Shown: positions 45,475 through 54,759, counted from the first letter of the stretch. The stretch: 64,000 bases of DNA from Janthinobacterium agaricidamnosum NBRC 102515 = DSM 9628 (GCF_000723165.1 NZ_HG322949.1:1914921-1978920), one strand, 5' to 3'. Notes: generated by a model from the sequence alone, not told the origin. Program-made: numbers and translations.

Positions 45475-46140
45475 ATGTACCCATATTCCCGCTCCGTCTC
45501 ACCCGCCGCCAAAAACCATTTGGAAGCACATCTGTCTTTCTTTAACGACCTGTCCAAATCGCTGTTCCGTTCGGTTCAACAATTCTCCGACCTGAATTTG
45601 CAACTGGCGCAAACCTTGCTGGAAGAAGGCACCAATACCAGCCATGAAATCCTGACGTCGGAAAAACCCGAAGAAATCTTCAACGTCGCGGCGGCCCATG
45701 CCCAACCTGCGGCTGAAAAACTGCGCGTGTATCAACAGCACGTGTCGCGCCTGGCGGCCGATACGCAAGTTGATTTCGCCAAGGTGGCTGAAGATCACAT
45801 CGTGGAAACCAGCCGCACGGCCAAAGCGCTGGCGGAAGAAGTTGCCCGCATTGCTACGGAAGAAACCGAAAAATCGGTGCGCAAGCAACAAGATGCCATC
45901 CAGCGCATCTCGGAACCGTTCCAGCGTTTCAGCGATGGCGCCCAGCACCGTGACGCCGCACGCGCCGAGTCGTCGCGCGCCGGCCAAAGCCTGCAAAGCG
46001 GCCAGGGCAATCAATCGGGCGGCACCGAAAGCCGTGAAGCGCAAGGCAGCAATCTGCACAGCGGTTCGGCACAAGGCAGTGCTGGCCAAAGCGGCGTTGC
46101 CGGCAGCAAAACGTCGTCGACCGGCTCGCGCAAGGAGTAA
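45475..46140 (+). CDS. Phasin-family granule-associated protein
   Basis: A 221-aa phasin. Residues ~15-150 are amphipathic helices typical of the family (FFNDLSKSLFRSVQQFSDLN, QLAQTLLEEGTNTSHEILT). They are followed by a ~70-aa low-complexity tail rich in Ser, Gly and Gln. Phasins coat polyhydroxyalkanoate granules. The tail is unusual in length and composition. A clear terminator follows. Expression under oxygen limitation is possible given the FNR-like box, but unproven. Confidence 0.9.
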   Translation: MYPYSRSVSPAAKNHLEAHLSFFNDLSKSLFRSVQQFSDLNLQLAQTLLEEGTNTSHEILTSEKPEEIFNVAAAHAQPAAEKLRVYQQHVSRLAADTQVDFAKVAEDHIVETSRTAKALAEEVARIATEETEKSVRKQQDAIQRISEPFQRFSDGAQHRDAARAESSRAGQSLQSGQGNQSGGTESREAQGSNLHSGSAQGSAGQSGVAGSKTSSTGSRKE

Positions 46141-46194
46141 TAGCGAGTTGAACAACGGGCATGATGCGGTGGCCTGTGTGACTTAAGCAATATG

Positions 46195-46228
46195 CGCTTG
46201 TCCAAGAAATTGGGCAGGCGTTTTTTTT
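46195..46228 (+). terminator. Rho-independent terminator after phasin gene
   Basis: CGCTTGTCC pairs with GGGCAGGCG (nine pairs, two G-T wobbles) around an 8-nt loop and is followed by eight T. Confidence 0.8.
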
Positions 46229-46251
46229 ATGTCTTTCTATTTGTTTTCACG

Positions 46252-47148
46252 CTATTTGGCAGGAGCGACAGGCTTGCTACCGCCATCGCTGTCGACGAAT
46301 TGTTGCACCGTATCCAGTGTCGGCGCCAGGAAACGCAGCGGCGCCGCCAGCGAGGCGACCAGCGTGGCGTGGCTGACTTTATCGAAATGTAATTCCGTCA
46401 CCGGCACGCCGGCGGTGCGCAATGCTTTTGCCAGCCCGCCGGTATTGCGCACCGGATCGACCAGCGTGTCCTGCTGGGGCGCGATCAGCAAGGCTGGCGG
46501 CGCGGTCGCAGTGACGTGGTTGATCGGCTGCGAATCGGCAGGCGTGTTCGGGAAAAAAAATACCGGGCGGGTAGTCTTGTTTTCGATCGGAATAAAATCG
46601 TAAGGCCCGGCCAGGCCGATCCAGCCGCGCAGTATCGAGGGCTGCAAACCGTGTTTGGCCAGCAATGTTGAGTCCAGCGCCACCATCGCCGCATTGTAGG
46701 CGCCGGCGCTATGCCCCATGACGAACAGGCGTTGCGGATCGCCGCCGTAGCGGGCCGCCTCCCTGGCGGTCCAGCTCAGCGCCAGCGCCGCGTCTTCCAG
46801 TACTTCAGGGTAATGCACATCGGGATAAAGGCGGTAATCGGCGATCACCGCCACCATGCCGCGCGACGCCAGCGCATGGCCGACGAAAGCGTAATCGCGG
46901 CGTTCGCCGCTGGTCCAGTTGCCGCCGTAAAAGAACAGCACCACCGGCAACGGGCCTGTGGGGTTTTTCGGGGCATAAATATCGAGTTGCTGGCGCGGCC
47001 CGCTACCGTAAGGCAAGTCGAGCGTGATGTGCGACGCGCTGCCGGGAGATAAAGCATTAATTGCCGTCAACGGCGAACACGCGACCATGCCGGCCAGCAG
47101 CGGCACCACAGCCAGCACGGCGATCAGGGGGGTGTTGAAAGTAGCCAT
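46252..47148 (-). CDS. Alpha/beta-hydrolase lipoprotein (esterase/lipase-like)
   Basis: A 298-aa hydrolase of the hormone-sensitive-lipase/BD-FAE group. The signal ends in LLAGMVAC, a plausible lipobox giving a lipidated periplasmic enzyme. The usual HGG oxyanion motif is FYGGNW; the nucleophile lies in VMGHSAGAYNA (Ser near 152), with Asp in IAPQQDTLVDP and His in VSHATL. The start is set at ATG 47148, with AGGA 6 nt upstream. It converges on the phasin gene. Confidence 0.85.
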   Translation of the reverse strand: MATFNTPLIAVLAVVPLLAGMVACSPLTAINALSPGSASHITLDLPYGSGPRQQLDIYAPKNPTGPLPVVLFFYGGNWTSGERRDYAFVGHALASRGMVAVIADYRLYPDVHYPEVLEDAALALSWTAREAARYGGDPQRLFVMGHSAGAYNAAMVALDSTLLAKHGLQPSILRGWIGLAGPYDFIPIENKTTRPVFFFPNTPADSQPINHVTATAPPALLIAPQQDTLVDPVRNTGGLAKALRTAGVPVTELHFDKVSHATLVASLAAPLRFLAPTLDTVQQFVDSDGGSKPVAPAK

Positions 47149-47183
47149 GGCCATCCTGTTTTGTTCTTCAATGCAAGTGTATG

Positions 47184-47223
47184 CGATTCAAAAAGAATCG
47201 TGCACGCAATTCGTGCACGCAAT
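47184..47223. promoter_or_regulatory. Dyad plus two tandem 13-bp repeats upstream of the lipoprotein hydrolase
   Basis: CGATTC-N5-GAATCG (47184-47200) is followed by two contiguous copies of TCGTGCACGCAAT (47198-47223), each containing the palindrome GTGCAC. It lies 36-75 bp upstream of the hydrolase start, a likely operator array. Confidence 0.6.
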
Positions 47224-47256
47224 ATCACGCGACGGCTGGACGGCAGCCCAACGCCG

Positions 47257-48141
47257 TTAGCGCAGCCATTTGCGCGCCGTCTTGATCACTTGTTCCGACA
47301 AGGTACGGGTCAGCGGCGTCTGGATATCCCACGCATGCCAGACCAGCGGCACGTCGAGGCCGTCGCCGGGCGTGATATCGACCAGCTTGCCGCTCGCCAG
47401 GCTGCTTTCGGCGCGCAGCAGCGGCACCATGCCATAGGCAAAACCCGCTTCGATGAAACGCACGAAGTCTTCCGCCGAACCCAGCGCGTGATGCGGATAG
47501 GCGTCGCTGATGCCGAGGCGGTGCAGCAGATAACGTTCATGCAAGGCATCCTTGCTGCCGAAGGTGATCGCCGGCGCCTGCATCACGGCGTCGACCGTCA
47601 TGCCTTTGGCAAACCAGCGCGCCGCGAAGGCAGGGGAGGCGGCGCAGATATAAGACATGCTGCCCAGCGGCACTGCCGTGGTGCCGGCCACCAATTCGGT
47701 GGAACTGGTGACGCAGGCAAATACCCGGCCTTCGCGCAACTGGCTCAGCGTGTGGTCCTGGTCATCGAGGCGGATATCGAGCAGGCAAGATGGCGGGTCG
47801 AGCAGCGGCGCCAGCGCTTCCGGGATCCAGCTGGCCGCGCTGTCGGCATTGACGGCGATCGCCAGCGCCGGCAATGGCGTGCTTTGGCCGGGTTGCTCGT
47901 CGAGCGCCGCTTCCAGCAATTTGACCTGGCGATAGTGGGCGATCAGCCTTTGTCCCGCTTCGGTCGGTTGCGGCGGATGGCTGCGCACCAGCAGCAGCGT
48001 GCCGGACAGGTTTTCCAAGGTGCGGATACGCTGCGACACGGCCGGCTGGCTGATCGCCAGCACATTCGCGGCTTTTTCAAAACTGCCCAGGCCGACCACG
48101 GCATCGAGCGCGGCCAAACCGCGATAGTCGACTACGCGCAT
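47257..48141 (-). CDS. argP: ArgP/LysG-type LysR regulator of amino-acid export
   Basis: A 294-aa LysR regulator of the ArgP (IciA) subgroup, with the characteristic N-terminus (DYRGLAALDAVVGLGSFEKA, ISQPAVSQRIRTLE) and effector domain. It is divergent from a LysE/ArgO exporter, the conserved argP-argO (lysG-lysE) arrangement. In characterised cases the regulator activates the exporter in response to basic amino acids. The 87-bp divergent region is AT-rich and should hold both promoters. Confidence 0.9.
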   Translation of the reverse strand: MRVVDYRGLAALDAVVGLGSFEKAANVLAISQPAVSQRIRTLENLSGTLLLVRSHPPQPTEAGQRLIAHYRQVKLLEAALDEQPGQSTPLPALAIAVNADSAASWIPEALAPLLDPPSCLLDIRLDDQDHTLSQLREGRVFACVTSSTELVAGTTAVPLGSMSYICAASPAFAARWFAKGMTVDAVMQAPAITFGSKDALHERYLLHRLGISDAYPHHALGSAEDFVRFIEAGFAYGMVPLLRAESSLASGKLVDITPGDGLDVPLVWHAWDIQTPLTRTLSEQVIKTARKWLR

Positions 48142-48228
48142 AAGTTTCTCTTATATCAGGTCAATAATATTCATTATACTTATATTTCTTCATCCTTTAA
48201 GCTGATGCCTTAAGTGAAGGAGAGTTGG

Positions 48229-48834
48229 ATGGATAGCGCAATTTTTTTGAAGGGAATGGGACTGGGCGGCAGCTTGATCGTTGCCATCGGTACGCAAAAT
48301 GCTTTCTTGCTGAAGCAGGGTTTGCAACGTCATTACGTGCTGACCTGCGTCTGCGTCTGCATCTTGTGCGATGCGCTGCTGATCATGGCCGGCGTGACCG
48401 GCATGGGCAGCGTGATTTCGGCCAACCCGAACTTTTTACTGTGGGCCAAGGTTGGCGGCGCCACCTTCCTGATCGCCTACGGCTTGCGTTCGGCCCGCGC
48501 CGCGTTCCGGCCGGCGGCGCTGACCGCGGCCAGCAAGGAAACGCCGGCCGGCTACTGGGCGGTGATCGGCATGGGCCTCGGTTTCAGCCTGTTGAATCCG
48601 CACGCCTTTCTCGATACCGTGATCTTGCTCGGTTCGATAGGCGGCCAGCATGAAGGCAATGGACGCTTTTATTTTGCCGGCGGCGCGATCATGGCGTCGG
48701 TGCTGTGGTTCTTCACGCTGGGTTTCGGCGCGCGCTACCTGGCGCCGATCTTCGCCAAGCCGGTCGCCTGGCGCGTGCTGGATGGCATGATTGCCGTCGT
48801 GATGTGGAGTATCGCGGTATCGCTGTTTTTTTGA
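48229..48834 (+). CDS. argO: LysE/ArgO-type amino-acid exporter
   Basis: A 201-aa inner-membrane exporter with about six hydrophobic spans and LysE-family signatures (GGSLIVAIGTQNAFLLKQGL, SLLNPHAFLDTVILLGSI). It exports arginine and/or lysine, relieving excess. The start is set at ATG 48229, with AAGGAGA upstream; the GTG at 48214 would include the ribosome site in the coding region. It pairs divergently with its regulator. Confidence 0.92.
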   Translation: MDSAIFLKGMGLGGSLIVAIGTQNAFLLKQGLQRHYVLTCVCVCILCDALLIMAGVTGMGSVISANPNFLLWAKVGGATFLIAYGLRSARAAFRPAALTAASKETPAGYWAVIGMGLGFSLLNPHAFLDTVILLGSIGGQHEGNGRFYFAGGAIMASVLWFFTLGFGARYLAPIFAKPVAWRVLDGMIAVVMWSIAVSLFF

Positions 48835-48889
48835 CGCGGCTTTTCTGATACCCTGACGGCCATATTGTGACCGTTTTCAGGAAGCCCCG

Positions 48890-49339
48890 ATGACCAGCAC
48901 CACCCAAGCCGAATCGCTGCACCTTGTTTGTCCGCATTGCGACGCGGTCAACCGTTTGCCGGCGACCAGGCTGGGCCAGCAGCCAAGCTGCGGAAAATGC
49001 CAGAAGGATTTGTTTAGCGGACAAGCGCATGATGTGAGCAGCGCCCGCTTCCTCAAGCATATCGAACGCAACGACATCCCGGTGCTGGTCGACTTCTGGG
49101 CGCCATGGTGCGGCCCGTGCCGCACCATGGCGCCGTTTTACGCACAAGCTGCGGCGCGGCTGGAGCCGGCGTTCCGGGTCGTCAAACTCAATACTGAAGA
49201 GGCGCAGGAATTGGCGGCGCGCTATGCGATCCGCAGCATCCCGACGCTGGCGCTGTTCAAGAACGGCCGTGAAGTGGCGCGCCAGGCCGGCGCGATGGAT
49301 GTGGCCAACATCATGGCCTGGGCGCGCAGTCACTCCTGA
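48890..49339 (+). CDS. trxC: Thioredoxin 2 (TrxC-type)
   Basis: A 149-aa cytoplasmic thioredoxin with the N-terminal zinc ribbon CPHC...CGKC and the redox site FWAPWCGPCRTMAPF, plus the cis-Pro in IRSIPTLALF. The zinc finger distinguishes Trx2 from Trx1; it reduces disulphides, often under oxidative stress. It lies 55 bp after argO and may share transcription. Confidence 0.95.
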   Translation: MTSTTQAESLHLVCPHCDAVNRLPATRLGQQPSCGKCQKDLFSGQAHDVSSARFLKHIERNDIPVLVDFWAPWCGPCRTMAPFYAQAAARLEPAFRVVKLNTEEAQELAARYAIRSIPTLALFKNGREVARQAGAMDVANIMAWARSHS

Positions 49340-49348
49340 TGACAACCA

Positions 49349-49993
49349 TCATGGCGCCGGGCAAGTCACGTTCCACGCCGTCAAATCATTGCGGTAATAC
49401 TTGACCCACACCGTGGCGCTGCTATCCCGGTCGCTTTGAAACACCAGCCCGAACATGCCGGCCGTGTTCTTGTCGGCCCCGATATCGATGCCGGCCAGCT
49501 TGAAATTGAGCGAACGCTGTCTGGCGCACGAGGTATTGCCCGCCATCAGCAGCCGGGCGCTTTGCAACAAGCGGGCTTGCTGGTTCATCAGCGCAATGAC
49601 ATGCGGATCGGGCAGCGGCTGTATCAGTTTGACCGGCTCGGTGGCGCGGCGGCATGCCGGACCACGGTCGAACCACGCATATTGTCCTGCTGGAATTTCT
49701 TCAATCCAATGCCTGGGGGCTTTCGTATCGTAGACAAAGCTGCTGCGCAGCATCTTGCATAAGGGCGCTTGTGCGCGCTGCGGCGCCGAATCCACGGTCG
49801 CCGTCACATGCCATTGCTTGCCTTGCGCTGCGCGCGTGACGCTCAATACCGGCTCGGCCGTGCTCTGATACGCAAAGCGGTCGCGGTAAAAAGCCTCGAA
49901 TGACTTGATTTCGTGCTCTGACGCCGGACGTGTGTCCTTGGCCGTCGCCGGCAGCGGCAACAGCATCAATAATAGTGGCACGGCAAAACGCAT
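49349..49993 (-). CDS. Exported hypothetical protein
   Basis: A 214-aa protein with a signal peptide (MRFAVPLLLMLLPLPATA) and no family I recognise. The mature part has four Cys spaced for two disulphides (PLCKML, GPACRR, NTSCARQ, NVTCPAP near the end). A periplasmic location is likely. It converges on trxC. Confidence 0.7.
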   Translation of the reverse strand: MRFAVPLLLMLLPLPATAKDTRPASEHEIKSFEAFYRDRFAYQSTAEPVLSVTRAAQGKQWHVTATVDSAPQRAQAPLCKMLRSSFVYDTKAPRHWIEEIPAGQYAWFDRGPACRRATEPVKLIQPLPDPHVIALMNQQARLLQSARLLMAGNTSCARQRSLNFKLAGIDIGADKNTAGMFGLVFQSDRDSSATVWVKYYRNDLTAWNVTCPAP

Positions 49994-50139
49994 ACAGACC
50001 CTGGACGACGCCGAAAACCGCGATTATATCGTTTGTTCCGGCCCAGCCTGGCTGATTGTGCCCATCGTGCGCAAGCGCACCGACCAGCCGCCAGGGCCAG
50101 TTTATGGTAGACGCTGAGGTCAGAGACCAGGAGGCGATC

Positions 50140-50412
50140 ATGCTGAACAATGAGCAGCAGCAAGACCAGCGCGAAGACCAGCGGCGCGCATTCATCAATG
50201 AATTGTGGCGCCGCTTCGAGGAAGTGCAGCAGTGGGCCATCGAACATTGGCCGGACCGGGAGCGGCCCTTGTCGTCGTCCGATTTTGTCGAGGCGCGCAA
50301 GGAGATACTCGGTTTGCGGGCGCCCGGCGGCGATCTGGATAAGCGCCGGCAAGCGGAACCGGCCGAAGGCGGCGCGCAATATATTTCCACTGCGCCGGCG
50401 CCCTGGCCGTGA
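50140..50412 (+). CDS. Small hypothetical protein
   Basis: A 90-aa charged, helical protein with a perfect AGGAGG ribosome site 7 nt before ATG 50140. It starts with a Gln/Glu/Asp-rich helix (NNEQQQDQREDQRRAF) followed by a Trp-containing amphipathic helix (LWRRFEEVQQWAIEHWPD). No family is recognised. The strong start suggests a real gene. Confidence 0.65.
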   Translation: MLNNEQQQDQREDQRRAFINELWRRFEEVQQWAIEHWPDRERPLSSSDFVEARKEILGLRAPGGDLDKRRQAEPAEGGAQYISTAPAPWP

Positions 50413-50427
50413 AGGACGCGCAGGCGT

Positions 50428-52266
50428 TTAGCGTGCCATCGTGACCGCGTTCAGCAACAGCCACGCGGAGTGCGGCAGCCATTGTTCCACCCAGCGCCAT
50501 TGATTGTCGTCCGGGCCGGGAGCGAAGACGATGCCGCGCCCGGTGGCGCTATCGGTGCTGCCGGTGATGCCGTTGGACACGCCGCCCTTGGTCATCGGGC
50601 CGGCGCTTTCGGCATCGGGCGGATTGCGCACGCCGAAGCCATGCAGCATGCTCATGCCGTAAGGATTGCGGCCCAGCGTCCAGTCGACCTGGTTCTGGGC
50701 GAAGTCGGCCAGGCCGGGACTGACGCCGAACGATCCTTCGGCTTGCGGCGCGACGACCCGGCCGCCAAGAATCGCGGCGCTGCTGAGCGAGGCCAGGCGC
50801 GCGCTTTCACCTTGCCACCAGTAGCCGGTCTCATTGTCGTGAGGTATGAAGAAACCTTCGTATATCTCCTTGGAAAGCTGGCCCTTGTCATAGGTACGAA
50901 ATGTTTGACGCGCATAGTTATACGGATTCGCGACTTTGCTGTCGAGGCGCAGTTGCGCGTCGAGTGCGCTGGAAATCGTTTTTTGCGCGCGCGCGATGCG
51001 CAGCGGGTCGGTTTCGATCTCGCGGTAATAGACCAGGCTCAGTATCGGCAAGCCCGCTTCGACCCCATGGTAGTATGGCCGGCGGCCCTTGTCGCTGACG
51101 AACCAGCCCTCGGCCGTCATCCTGCCGCTCAGCTTGCTGGCGCGGAGGCGTGCCGCCGCCAGGTATTTTTCCTCGTGCGTGGCATGGTATAACTCGGTGG
51201 CGGCCATCAGCGCGGTATAGTCGTCGATGATGTTTTCCTTGCCGTCATAACAGTATTCGAGGTTATGCCGTTGCAGATGGTCGAATGCGCGTTTGGCGTC
51301 GGCCAGATAGGTTTCTGCGCCGAATTCGCCGTGCACGCCGCTGCTGTTGGCGACGATGGCGGCGCGCGCCAGTGCCGCGATGGCCAGGCCGCCGCCGGCG
51401 CGGAACGCCGATTTGTAGCTTTTGCTGTATTTGCCGTCGAGGCCTTCAAAGCCGGTGACCATGCGTTCGGCATTGTCGGTGCCCCATTTGTCGAACACGG
51501 TTGTATAAAAGTAGCCTTGCGGATCGAGTATCCGGTGCAGATAATCAGCACCCCAGAAGGCTTCATCCAGCACCCGTGCCTCAAGGCCGGCCTTGCGGTA
51601 CAGTTGTGGCGCGGCATCTGCTGTTTTTGCCAGTACCCAAGTCACCATCGATGCCTGTTGCGGGTTGAAAAAATTAGCATAGGAAAGATGCGACAGATAT
51701 TTTCCCGTGTCGCCGCCGGCATCGTTCCAGCCGCCCCAGACATCGGCGTAGCGCTGGCTGTTGTAAATGCGCAGGTGGCGGTCCTTGGGATTGGTATTGC
51801 GGCTGCTGTGGAAGTAATCCAGCAAGCTGCCGGCGGTAGCGTTGAACAGGGCGTTCTCTTGCACGATGACGGGTGGCGATACGGCTTTTTCACCATCCAG
51901 TTCGGCTTCGATGACATAGCTGCCGGGTTCGCTGTCCTGTGAAAAATCGGCGACAAAGTAATGTTTTCCGGCGCCCCATTCGTCAAACACCGGGAGCGGT
52001 ATCAATTGCCCCGCGCTGCTTTGCTTGCCGTCCCGGATCACGCGATAGCTGCCGCGGGTTTGCTGGCCGAGGTATTCGACGATCGCTTTCTTGGGGCCGT
52101 GCGACTCCAGCGTGACTTGATTGACTTGCACGGTGATCGATGCGGGGGCGGGGGAATCCGCCGCATGCAAGGGATCGGCGGCCAGCAGTGAACTGAGGGC
52201 CACTACCAGCGTCAGTATGGGGATCGGCAGATGAGTTTGTAAAGTGGCTTGGGACGGGTATCGCAT
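50428..52266 (-). CDS. GH9 family exo-beta-glucosaminidase/chitobiase-like enzyme
   Basis: A 612-aa exported enzyme: signal peptide, an N-terminal Ig-like CelD_N module (residues ~40-135) and a GH9 (alpha/alpha)6 barrel. The catalytic base Asp lies in VWGGWNDAGGDTGKYL near 180. The acid Glu is probably in WVEQWLPHSAW near 594, as in GH9 exo-glucosaminidases of chitin/chitosan systems rather than cellulases. The start is divergent from the ROK regulator. Together with two chitosanases it should trim chitooligosaccharides to glucosamine. Substrate is inferred from context. Confidence 0.85.
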   Translation of the reverse strand: MRYPSQATLQTHLPIPILTLVVALSSLLAADPLHAADSPAPASITVQVNQVTLESHGPKKAIVEYLGQQTRGSYRVIRDGKQSSAGQLIPLPVFDEWGAGKHYFVADFSQDSEPGSYVIEAELDGEKAVSPPVIVQENALFNATAGSLLDYFHSSRNTNPKDRHLRIYNSQRYADVWGGWNDAGGDTGKYLSHLSYANFFNPQQASMVTWVLAKTADAAPQLYRKAGLEARVLDEAFWGADYLHRILDPQGYFYTTVFDKWGTDNAERMVTGFEGLDGKYSKSYKSAFRAGGGLAIAALARAAIVANSSGVHGEFGAETYLADAKRAFDHLQRHNLEYCYDGKENIIDDYTALMAATELYHATHEEKYLAAARLRASKLSGRMTAEGWFVSDKGRRPYYHGVEAGLPILSLVYYREIETDPLRIARAQKTISSALDAQLRLDSKVANPYNYARQTFRTYDKGQLSKEIYEGFFIPHDNETGYWWQGESARLASLSSAAILGGRVVAPQAEGSFGVSPGLADFAQNQVDWTLGRNPYGMSMLHGFGVRNPPDAESAGPMTKGGVSNGITGSTDSATGRGIVFAPGPDDNQWRWVEQWLPHSAWLLLNAVTMAR

Positions 52267-52434
52267 GTTGAGCCTTATGGTTGATTCATGTCATATTTTC
52301 TATGCTTCTTTTAGAATATCATCAGAAATAAATACAAACAATGAATGTAAGAAATATTTTTTATCGGCGCCGGCCGCGTTGAACGATTCTCCGGGTGGAG
52401 GGGCAGACCACTTGGGGAGCGAGGGTCGGGTATC

Positions 52435-53721
52435 ATGCTACTTTTAGAAAAGATTTTTATTGACATGAAGAGAAACATTAGCCGTGGTGCAACACAACAA
52501 TCCAGTGCGCCGTATAACCGGCGCGTGGTGCTGGATTTGATACGGCAACAAGGATCAATTTCCCGCAAGGAAATTGTCGATGTGGTGGAACTCAGTCCGC
52601 AAACGGTCGCCAATATCACCAATGACCTGGAGGCGATCGGCTTGATCGTGGCGCGCCGTCAAAAGGTTGAAAATTCGCGCGGCCAGCCGCCGATCGAGTT
52701 TGCGCTCAATCCGGACGCCGGCGCGTCGATCGGCATCAGCCTGGAGCCGGGCAGTGCTTCGGCGGCGCTGGTCAACCTGGTCGGCGACGTGCTGGCGCGC
52801 TGCAAAGTCGAGGTCGATACCCGCGATTCCAACCGGGTGCTGGCGGCGATGGTGTTACTGGTGGGGAATTTACGGCGCAGCGCCGCGGGACGTATCTGGG
52901 GCATCGGCGTAGCCATGCCGGGACCGCTGGTGGCGACCGAAATCAGCTTTGTCGGACCGACCGTGCTGGAAGGGTGGAGCGATATGTCGGTGCTCGACGA
53001 CTTGCGCGATGCCGTCAACTTGCCGGTTTTTTACAGTGTCGACAGTGTTGCCGGCGCCTTGGGCGAAACCCTGTTCGGCATGGCCAGGGCGATGGACAAT
53101 TTCTTTTACATGCATTTCGGCATGGGGCTGGGCGGCACGCTGGTGGTCAACCGCGCCGCCTACCGCGGCGCGAATGGCAATGCGACTGAAATCGGCCATA
53201 TTCCGGTGGTGCATGGCGGCGTGCCTTGTTACTGCGGCAATGCCGGATGTCTTGAACGTTATGTGTCGCTGCATTCGCTGGCCGAGGCGCTCGGCATCGA
53301 CGATATCGCGATCCATGAGTTGCCGTTCGCCGACTTGATCAACGATACCAGCCAGGCTGCGTTCCATGCCTGGTGCAAGCAGGCCGCCGCGCGGCTGCGC
53401 GACGCGATCGGCATCATCGAAAACATGCTCGATCCGCGCACGATTATTATCGGCGGTTCGGCGCCGAAGGTATTGGTCGCGCATTTGATCCGCCTGGCCC
53501 AGCCGCTGCTGAAGTCGGTGCGTGGTGGTTTGAGCGGCGGTGGCGAGCGCATATTGTTATCGGAAAAACAGGAAGACAGTTCTATCTTGGGAGCCGCGGT
53601 GTTGCCGCTATACGACATGCTGGCGCCAAATATTGACGTACTGCAACAAGACCGCCGCATAGAGGTGGACATGGCGGAATTGCTGGGGCAGCGTGGCGGA
53701 GTGCGTGGGGGTAGCTTGTAA
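52435..53721 (+). CDS. ROK-family sugar-responsive repressor (NagC-like)
   Basis: A 428-aa ROK regulator with an N-terminal winged helix-turn-helix (NRRVVLDLIRQQGSISRKEI, LSPQTVANITNDLEAIGLI) and a C-terminal ROK sugar-binding domain with the zinc motif CYCGNAGCLERY. It probably senses an amino sugar or its phosphate and controls the neighbouring chitosan genes. The start is ATG 52435 (GAGGG 9 nt upstream); ATG 52465 (MKRNISRG) also fits family N-termini. A dyad in the pfkB promoter is its best candidate operator. Confidence 0.9.
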   Translation: MLLLEKIFIDMKRNISRGATQQSSAPYNRRVVLDLIRQQGSISRKEIVDVVELSPQTVANITNDLEAIGLIVARRQKVENSRGQPPIEFALNPDAGASIGISLEPGSASAALVNLVGDVLARCKVEVDTRDSNRVLAAMVLLVGNLRRSAAGRIWGIGVAMPGPLVATEISFVGPTVLEGWSDMSVLDDLRDAVNLPVFYSVDSVAGALGETLFGMARAMDNFFYMHFGMGLGGTLVVNRAAYRGANGNATEIGHIPVVHGGVPCYCGNAGCLERYVSLHSLAEALGIDDIAIHELPFADLINDTSQAAFHAWCKQAAARLRDAIGIIENMLDPRTIIIGGSAPKVLVAHLIRLAQPLLKSVRGGLSGGGERILLSEKQEDSSILGAAVLPLYDMLAPNIDVLQQDRRIEVDMAELLGQRGGVRGGSL

Positions 53722-53750
53722 AAAATACTTACATCCATTGGATTTATTTA

Positions 53751-53779
53751 TTGACGTGGTGTTGATGGCAATCTATATT
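53751..53779 (+). promoter_or_regulatory. Consensus promoter for the PfkB kinase operon, predicting a leaderless mRNA
   Basis: TTGACG, a 17-nt spacer and TATATT place the start of transcription at about 53786, immediately at the kinase ATG (53787). No ribosome-binding sequence precedes that ATG. Confidence 0.7.
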
Positions 53780-53786
53780 TATTGCC
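53767..53786. promoter_or_regulatory. Operator-like dyad over the -10 region
   Basis: GGCAAT-N8-ATTGCC straddles TATATT and the predicted transcription start, well placed for repression, probably by the ROK protein encoded immediately upstream. Confidence 0.6.
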
Positions 53787-54731
53787 ATGGATACTAAAAA
53801 ACCCCACCTCAGTATTATTGGAGATCTCGGCGTCGACCTCGTCATGGGATCGATCGATGGCTGGCCGCAGATCGGCACTGAAGTCATCATGTCACGCAGC
53901 GAGTTGCGCGCTGGCGGTTCCGGGGCCAACGCGGCCCTCGCGATGCGCCATCTCGGGCAGCCGGCGCACCTGATCTCGGCCGTCGGCAACGACGACTTCG
54001 GCGTCTGGCTGCGCACCCAGTTCCATGAGCTGCGTACCGACTTGCAGGTGTGCCCGGTGCCGTCGACGGTGTCGGTCGGCATCATGCATGGCATCGGCGA
54101 ACGCAATTTCTTTACCACCCAGGGCCATCTGGAACACCTGTCGTCCGCTTATGCACTGGAGCAATTGCCGCCAGCCGACTGCCCGGGGGCGATCGTCTTG
54201 TTCACCGGCGTGTTCCTGCTGCCGGCACTGCGCCGCGATTATCCGCAACTGATGCGCAGCGTCGCATCGCTGGGCTACCAGGTGGCGCTCGACACCGGCT
54301 GGCCTTCCGACAACTGGAATACGGCCAACCGCGCCGAATTCGCCGCGTGGCTGCCGTTGTGCGACCACTTGCTGATCAACGAACTCGAAGCACTCAGCAT
54401 CACCGATAACACCGACCTCGACAGCGCGATCGCGGTCCTGTCCGCAGGATTGAAGCCCGGCGCGACACTGGTCGTCAAAACCGGCCCGCGCGGCGCCACC
54501 GGCGTGCAAAACGCCAGCCGGGTAGACCACGCGTCCGAAAACGCCGCCATTTTCGACACCATCGGCGCCGGCGATTCGTTCAATGCCGGTTATCTGGCCG
54601 CCCGCCTGCAAGGGGCGTCCTTGGCGCAAGCGTTATCGACCGGTTGCCGCGCCGCGGTGGCCATCCTGACCCGTTTCCCACGTCACACCATCGTTCCCGG
54701 CGAGTTCGCGTCGGTTCTTTCCCACAGCTAG
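53787..54731 (+). CDS. PfkB-family sugar kinase (probable glucosamine/amino-sugar kinase)
   Basis: A 314-aa ribokinase-fold kinase with an N-terminal substrate loop (RAGGSGANAALAMRHLGQPA) and the C-terminal ATP/anion site with catalytic Asp (FDTIGAGDSFNAGYLAARL). In this locus it most likely phosphorylates imported glucosamine or a related sugar; this is inference. The start is the ATG at the end of a consensus promoter, with no SD. It is followed 28 bp later by the transporter. Confidence 0.88.
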   Translation: MDTKKPHLSIIGDLGVDLVMGSIDGWPQIGTEVIMSRSELRAGGSGANAALAMRHLGQPAHLISAVGNDDFGVWLRTQFHELRTDLQVCPVPSTVSVGIMHGIGERNFFTTQGHLEHLSSAYALEQLPPADCPGAIVLFTGVFLLPALRRDYPQLMRSVASLGYQVALDTGWPSDNWNTANRAEFAAWLPLCDHLLINELEALSITDNTDLDSAIAVLSAGLKPGATLVVKTGPRGATGVQNASRVDHASENAAIFDTIGAGDSFNAGYLAARLQGASLAQALSTGCRAAVAILTRFPRHTIVPGEFASVLSHS

Positions 54732-54759
54732 TATATAAAAAATAAACAAGAGACAAATC

